Source of the DNA: Paludibacter sp.
GTDB taxonomy: Bacteria > Bacteroidota > Bacteroidia > Bacteroidales > Paludibacteraceae
DNA length: 64,000 nt
Direction: 5' to 3'
Assembly (NCBI GenBank): GCA_028692715.1
Contig: JAQUWU010000016.1
Span: forward strand, 1-64,000
The position numbers and the translations under genes were made by a program. This document shows, in pieces, positions 61,484-64,000 of this stretch. The notes below the pieces were generated by a model. The model searched no databases and was not told the origin of the DNA. It saw only the letters and a program-made list of their open reading frames with translations. Position 1 is the stretch's first letter; each line of letters begins with the position of its first letter.

Positions 61484-64000
61484 TTATTTCATGTTTAATA
61501 AATCGTTAAATATCTGTTCGTTGACTTTTATTACGGAACCATGTCGAATTCCTTTTGGTAATGATATTTTATCCGAAATATCAGTCCAGTTTTCTAAATT
61601 TTCCGAAGTAATGGCACCAAATTTATGTTCACGATATTTATCAAAATAAACGATCCATTTGTCCTTTACTTGTAACGATGTTGGTCCTTCAGCCCAATAA
61701 TTACCAGTTATAGGTTTTTTTGCCTGCGAGTAGGGTCCGGTTAAATGGTCGGCAAAGGCAATTTTGATATTTTTTTGAACTGGTTCGGGAGTCTCATCTT
61801 TAATAAACATTAGGCAACGACCATTAAACGGTACAATTGTAGCATCAATACAGTTAAAGCCAGGTTCGTAAAGGAGTTTTGTGTCGCTAAAGGTTTTAAA
61901 ATCGATTGTTGTACAATAATAGATACGATGGTTATAACCGTTTTCGGATGATGGTTTTGTTTCATCAAATTGTCCGAATACAGTAGAAGCCCAGTAAATC
62001 AAATAGATACCATTTTCTTTGTCGAGAGTAATTTCTGGAGCCCATGTGTTACGCGTTCCCTCTGTTTTTTTCATTACCGGTAAGAATTCTTGCTCCGACC
62101 AGTGAATCAAATCAGGTGACGAAGCATAACCAATGCCCTTGTCAGCCCAACTCACTGTCCAGACCATATGAAATAAGCCATCAACTCCTTTAATAATACA
62201 AGGATCGCGCATTAAACGGTCTTTGGCAACAGTTGGTTCCAACATGGAAGAGTCATTATTGAATGCTTTCCAGTGTAATCCATCTGTGCTTCCGGCAAGG
62301 TGTAGCCCATCTATGCTGCTATTTTTAAAATATGCAAAAACAAAATAATTGTCGGGTTCTAAAGCCTTTAGGTAATATTTTTGTCCGGTCTCGGTTTTAA
62401 ATGTGGTTTCATAAAAACCTTTTTCAGTTTCAACTGATTTAGCTTCAGTATGCTCAATTTCTACAGGTACTTTCGTAATCAGACAACATGAATTCCCCGA
62501 ACCAGAAAAGATTGTAGCCGAAAATAGTTTATTTTCTTTCCATTGAATGTCTAATGCAAAATTTCCGCGAGCTCTGAGTCCATTCACTTCCCCTTCTTCC
62601 CATTCGTGTGGTAAGGCCGGTAATAATCTGATTTCAGGTGTCGAAGACTGAACTAACATTTCTGCAAAAGCGGCCGTTCCTCCAAAATTTCCGTCAATTT
62701 GAAAAGGAGGATGTGCATCTAAAAGATTTGGGTACGTTCCACCTCCCTTTCGTTTGTCTTTTCCCTTATAACCATCAGGATCAACATAGCTCAATAATTC
62801 ACGAATCATTTTGTATGCATGATCACCATCCCAAAGTCGTGCCCAGAGATTTATTCTCCATCCTTTGGACCATCCGGTAGTTTCATCCCCTTTTATCTCT
62901 AGTGTTCGCCGGCAGGCATTTGCTAAAGCAGGTGTTTTTTCAGGTGTAATGTGGTTCCCTGGAAAAAGTCCAAACAGGTGAGATTGATGTCTATGTTTAG
63001 GATCGGCATCTTCCCAGTCGTAATACCATTCCTGTAAATTCCCTTTTTTACCTATTTGATAAGGATATAGTTTTTCGAGCGCTTTTTCCATTTTTACACG
63101 AAATTCATTGTCGATATTCAGCTTTTTAGCAGCTTCTATCGTTTGTAAAAGACATTCACGAATCATTGCCAAATCGGCCGTACCCCCAAACATAGTAGCT
63201 CCTTTATAACCCTTGGGTGTAATGTATTTATTCTCGGGAGAAGTTGAGGGCGAAGTAATCAGATATCCCAAACTGTCTTTAACTAACCAATCGAGGCAAA
63301 ATTGTGCTGCACCTTTCATAAGAGGATAAGCCTTATTGCGTAAAAACTCAATGTCATTTGAAAATTGGTAATGTTCCCACAGATGTGTGCTTAACCATGC
63401 ACCTCCCATATTCCAGCAAGCCCACGCCGGGTCACCTTCTTTGTCTCCCACGGGATTACTCATGGCCCAAATGTCAGAATTTTGACCAACTGACCAACCA
63501 TTACAACCATAATACGTTTGGGCGCTGATAGCACCTGTTTTTGCCAGATTTCCGATAAATGATAAAAGTGGCAGATGCATTTCAGGCAAATTCGTAATCT
63601 CTGCCGGCCAGTAATTTTCTTCTAGATTGATATTGGTTGTGTAATTACTGCTCCATGGTGGACGCATAATAGGGTTCCAAATTCCTTGTAAATTTGCAGG
63701 AACTCCATCAGTTCGCGATGACGATATTAGAAGATAACGTCCATAATTAAAATATAATTCTTCGAGTTTCTTATCTTCTTTTCCTTCGGCATATCTTTTT
63801 AATCGCTCATCGGTTGGAAGATTGGGAGCTATTGTTTTACCGAGCTGTAGTTTTACTCGGTTAAAATAAGTTTGATAATCTTCAGTATGATTTGCTAGCA
63901 ATGTTTCATATGACAAAGTCATAGCCTTTTTTAGTTGATTCTTTGAAATTGCCTTATAGTCGAGTTCTTCGATCGAAGGATTTTTATTGTATCCATCGAA
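61484..64000 (-). CDS. GH95-GH43 fusion protein (N-terminus outside window)
   Basis: The frame runs off the right edge; 838 residues are visible and the N-terminal part of GH95 is missing. Residues of the first part ([131 protein letters not shown]) are a GH95 (alpha/alpha)6 barrel with its closing beta domain; GH95 cuts alpha-L-fucose or alpha-L-galactose. From about visible residue 555 on, a five-bladed GH43-like propeller follows ([86 protein letters not shown]), with the conserved Asp, Asp/Glu and Glu blocks (MRDP, CIDAT, AEGP). A fusion acting on two side-chain residues is likely. Confidence 0.9.
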   Translation of the reverse strand, partial: FDGYNKNPSIEELDYKAISKNQLKKAMTLSYETLLANHTEDYQTYFNRVKLQLGKTIAPNLPTDERLKRYAEGKEDKKLEELYFNYGRYLLISSSRTDGVPANLQGIWNPIMRPPWSSNYTTNINLEENYWPAEITNLPEMHLPLLSFIGNLAKTGAISAQTYYGCNGWSVGQNSDIWAMSNPVGDKEGDPAWACWNMGGAWLSTHLWEHYQFSNDIEFLRNKAYPLMKGAAQFCLDWLVKDSLGYLITSPSTSPENKYITPKGYKGATMFGGTADLAMIRECLLQTIEAAKKLNIDNEFRVKMEKALEKLYPYQIGKKGNLQEWYYDWEDADPKHRHQSHLFGLFPGNHITPEKTPALANACRRTLEIKGDETTGWSKGWRINLWARLWDGDHAYKMIRELLSYVDPDGYKGKDKRKGGGTYPNLLDAHPPFQIDGNFGGTAAFAEMLVQSSTPEIRLLPALPHEWEEGEVNGLRARGNFALDIQWKENKLFSATIFSGSGNSCCLITKVPVEIEHTEAKSVETEKGFYETTFKTETGQKYYLKALEPDNYFVFAYFKNSSIDGLHLAGSTDGLHWKAFNNDSSMLEPTVAKDRLMRDPCIIKGVDGLFHMVWTVSWADKGIGYASSPDLIHWSEQEFLPVMKKTEGTRNTWAPEITLDKENGIYLIYWASTVFGQFDETKPSSENGYNHRIYYCTTIDFKTFSDTKLLYEPGFNCIDATIVPFNGRCLMFIKDETPEPVQKNIKIAFADHLTGPYSQAKKPITGNYWAEGPTSLQVKDKWIVYFDKYREHKFGAITSENLENWTDISDKISLPKGIRHGSVIKVNEQIFNDLLNMK

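Noticed and set aside
1-64000. tRNA, rRNA, CRISPR array, prophage or insertion sequence
   Set aside because: I looked for these and saw no supporting structure or transposase/integrase frame.

Overview
The window is AT-rich and reads as a chromosomal segment of a gliding-type or anaerobic member of Bacteroidota. The evidence is a classic hybrid two-component sensor, type IX secretion (T9SS) C-terminal sorting domains on at least six proteins (plus one orphan fragment), -7 elements of the TAnnTTTG type, start sites mostly without strong Shine-Dalgarno sequences, and many secreted CAZymes. I cannot place it to genus. Almost everything in it serves pectin breakdown, chiefly rhamnogalacturonan I (RG-I) and its arabinan and galactan side chains.

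Left arm (1-23003, all + strand): tail of a GH43-like enzyme, GH27, PL11 lyase, GH2 beta-galactosidase, a frameshifted CE12 acetylesterase, a very large divergent PL11-like protein, a second CE12, GH28, GH105, a frameshifted GH115, a second GH2 and a PL9-type beta-helix lyase. Rho-independent-type terminators at about 12.0 kb and 15.7 kb and a strong hairpin at 23.05 kb divide it into transcription units.

Centre (23361-39002): a third GH2 on the - strand lies divergent to the hybrid sensor/AraC regulator (26503-30852), the only recognisable regulator in the window. Then come an 813-residue T9SS-targeted protein of unknown function and two tandem GH127 beta-L-arabinofuranosidases.

Right arm (39172-64000, all - strand, read right to left): a GH95-GH43 fusion cut by the window edge, a HupE-like membrane protein with a DUF6702-like partner, a second giant PL11, a fusion of a YetA/PcRGLX-like exo-lyase with a YesU-like (DUF1961) domain, mannonate dehydratase uxuA with an SDR reductase, a sialate-O-acetylesterase-type esterase, a seven-repeat propeller lipoprotein paired with a T9SS SGNH hydrolase, a PL1 lyase, a TlpA-like thioredoxin protein, and an orphan copy of a T9SS sorting domain.

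Inferred workflow: surface-anchored PL11, PL1 and PL9 lyases cut the backbone, CE12 and other SGNH esterases remove acetyl groups, GH2, GH27, GH127, GH43, GH95 and GH115 strip side chains, GH28, GH105 and the PcRGLX-like protein finish the oligomers, and UxuA plus the SDR take uronate (mannonate branch) into central metabolism. No SusC/SusD pair and no sugar importer is visible in 64 kb.

Most notable points: two genes broken in the same direction at A8 and A9 tracts; a beta-strand-repeat module shared by three unrelated-headed lyases; a 93% identical duplicated sorting-domain cassette flanking the TlpA gene; the YetA-YesU fusion; and the uncharacterised 813-residue protein.
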